Below are positions 62,539 through 64,000 of a DNA stretch of 64,000 nt, in pieces. The position numbers and the translations under genes were made by a program. Location: contig FOCD01000004.1 of assembly GCA_900110015.1 (NCBI GenBank), positions 1 through 64,000 on the forward strand. The letters run 5' to 3'. This stretch comes from Terribacillus saccharophilus (GTDB lineage: Bacteria > Bacillota > Bacilli > Bacillales > Amphibacillaceae). The notes under the pieces were generated by a model that was not told the origin of the DNA, did no database searches, and worked only from the letters and a program-made list of their open reading frames with translations. Numbering within the stretch: the stretch's first letter is position 1; the number at the start of each line of letters is the position of its first letter.

Positions 62539-64000
62539 ATGCCCTTAGACAAGATCACAAAAGAAGAGATCTGGATGCGGCTCGTAAACTCAGAGTATGG
62601 AAATAATCCTGAAAAAATGGAAGAAACTTTTAGGACTATATATCTTGAAGAAACTGGAGAATTATTTGAAGGTGAGGTAGAGGTGTTCCACTCCTCCGAC
62701 TCTAATGTAACAAGAAAAATCAATTCGAATTACGATGGTACTGCTTTGTCGATTTCAAGCGGTGGAGAGCAGAACCTTTACGTGATTTCGCAAGGCACAC
62801 AAGGGATGGAAGACTGGCTCTACAACATAAAGGGTCCCTTCGCTGGTATAGCTGTTGATCAAGTAGAGGCAGCTAAAGGCTTCACTGACGATGCAATAAC
62901 TCACTTCAACATAGATACGAATAAAAGTGATGTTATATCTTTTAATCATTCACTAGGTCTTCACAATAGTGGTATGACTGCACTAACTGACGGCACTTTT
63001 GATGAGGTCTACGGGGTTAATGGATTGATGTTGTCTCCTTACGAACTTGCACAATATGACGTAGAATTCGCTAAATTAGTTCAAGATGAATTCAATCTTA
63101 GGAGAATAACTGAAATACAAGATGTTCCTCTTGAAGACATAAAAAAGTTTGCCCTAGATTACTATGGAGAAAGAGATGTCAAAATCCACAATACAGTTTC
63201 CGAAGATGACCCTCTTTATTCGATAAGCGAAAAGTTCGGTTTTATTACAGAGTTCAGCGAAACAAAGATTATAGATACCAATCCAAATGTCAGCGGTCTT
63301 AAAGAAATGATCGATAAAATACCCGCTCCTGTTATTGAAAGCTTAAGGGTACTCGCTACCGATTACGCAGAGGGTGATGAAAAAGGCGGATTTAATCAGT
63401 CGATGAATCAGCTCCTTGGAGCTAATATAGAAAGTTTGGATGAGTATAGTATTAGCGGTGCAATAAAGTGGTATCGAGAGCACCCTGAAGAAGTAGATCA
63501 AACTATAAGTGGTCTAAACGACAACTTACCCAGGGTCTTGGAGAATATACGGTTAATGGAAGAAAACTCGGAAGTTATTTTTGACGAGTTATATAAAGGT
63601 GGGTATATAACAGCGGACCAAAAGAAAGTAATGATTGAAGAGTTGGGTAACTTGGAAAAAGAATTAACCAACTTACAGGAAGCTATACAATATAACGTTG
63701 ATATGCACGATGACGATGGTTGGTTTGATAAGATTCGTAGAGGGTTAGGCGATGCTGGCTTAGCGGCAGTTGCCGCGATCTTATACTTCAAAATCCCCAA
63801 TATTCTAGACAGAATAAAGGAAAGCGGCACACTGGAAAGTTTAGAAGGCATTGTGGATAGTCATAGTATACCTGAAATGCTCAATGCGTTAGCAAAAGGA
63901 AACAGGAGTTACGTCGGAAAAGACCTTGTTTTCACATCAGATGCTGGAGGCGGGGATCCAATAAAAGTGAATATGTCAGCTGCTATGAGATTATACACAC
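62539..64000 (+). CDS. Large lipase-like protein, candidate secreted toxin (partial, runs off the window)
   Basis: The frame opens at an ATG 5 bases after lipoprotein B (GGGTG upstream) and stays open for 487 codons to the window end. Residues 1-240 look like an alpha/beta-hydrolase: YVISQGTQGMEDWLYNI (81-97), a strand ending in FNHSLGLHNSG (135-145) with Ser138 where lipases have GHSLG, and SEDDPLYSIS (221-230) as a possible catalytic Asp site. No His occurs between 218 and 314, so the triad is uncertain. From about 255 on it is helical (SGAIKWYREHPEEVDQTISG, VMIEELGNLEKELTNLQEAI) with a hydrophobic stretch at 402-418. It has no signal peptide. It resembles, from memory, DUF6792-type Bacillus proteins. 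Confidence 0.7.
   Translation, partial: MPLDKITKEEIWMRLVNSEYGNNPEKMEETFRTIYLEETGELFEGEVEVFHSSDSNVTRKINSNYDGTALSISSGGEQNLYVISQGTQGMEDWLYNIKGPFAGIAVDQVEAAKGFTDDAITHFNIDTNKSDVISFNHSLGLHNSGMTALTDGTFDEVYGVNGLMLSPYELAQYDVEFAKLVQDEFNLRRITEIQDVPLEDIKKFALDYYGERDVKIHNTVSEDDPLYSISEKFGFITEFSETKIIDTNPNVSGLKEMIDKIPAPVIESLRVLATDYAEGDEKGGFNQSMNQLLGANIESLDEYSISGAIKWYREHPEEVDQTISGLNDNLPRVLENIRLMEENSEVIFDELYKGGYITADQKKVMIEELGNLEKELTNLQEAIQYNVDMHDDDGWFDKIRRGLGDAGLAAVAAILYFKIPNILDRIKESGTLESLEGIVDSHSIPEMLNALAKGNRSYVGKDLVFTSDAGGGDPIKVNMSAAMRLYT

Overview
This looks like chromosomal DNA of a low-GC Gram-positive Bacillaceae member, probably Terribacillus or a close relative; the genus is an inference. Reasons: strong AGGAGG-type ribosome sites, a CIRCE-controlled groES-groEL pair, an rrn operon ending in tRNA-fMet and tRNA-Asp, tsaE-tsaB-rimI-tsaD followed by a YdiF-type ABC-F gene and rex, Bacillus-type Rex and Fur sites, and lysine and SAM riboswitches. 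I saw no CRISPR array, prophage or complete insertion sequence.

Layout. 1-1030: 3' end of 23S rRNA, 5S rRNA, two tRNAs and a terminator. 1029-7809: a degenerate PP2C-like gene, the t6A-tRNA modification operon, a cluster of DnaA boxes, the ABC-F gene and rex. 7906-14322: an iron-export type ABC pair, UspA, an MFS exporter with a haloacid-dehalogenase-like hydrolase, and an iron alcohol dehydrogenase divergent from an HxlR regulator. 14341-14651: a palindromic intergenic repeat. 14654-23829: transporters and regulators (LysE/LysR, a Fur-boxed iron-binding lipoprotein, TSUP, LacI) and a MerR switch with two matched divergent promoters. 23908-31658: lactate permease and dehydrogenase behind Rex sites, HpaB, AzlCD with a cupin regulator, and a small XRE/membrane-protein pair with a duplicated operator. 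31687-36036: a Cys-tRNA(Pro) deacylase, a GTP cyclohydrolase II-RibD-HAD operon and a Rap-like protein. 36273-48042: two DoxX paralogues, a lysine-riboswitch permease, DegV, a SAM riboswitch in front of an apparently dead M42 peptidase, AlsT and small stress or regulatory genes. 48123-50625: an AT-rich patch with a secreted protein and a lipoprotein. 50712-53889: ydiK, ydiL and groESL. In B. subtilis these lie only a few genes after rex (from memory), so about 43 kb separates here what is nearly adjacent there.

54220-64000: an oxidoreductase, flotillin, a three-repeat Ltp-type surface protein, an rRNA methyltransferase, a YcsI-type protein, and then the most unusual locus. There, two paralogous lipoproteins lie in a duplicated unit next to gene fragments, directly upstream of a large protein with a lipase-like N-terminal part (NHSLG) and a helical C-terminal part that runs off the window. 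I read this as a candidate lipase toxin/effector with lipoprotein immunity genes, similar in layout to the type VIIb lipase effector loci of Staphylococcus.

Many starts given here are internal to the longest ORF; I chose them from ribosome binding sites and family N-termini.
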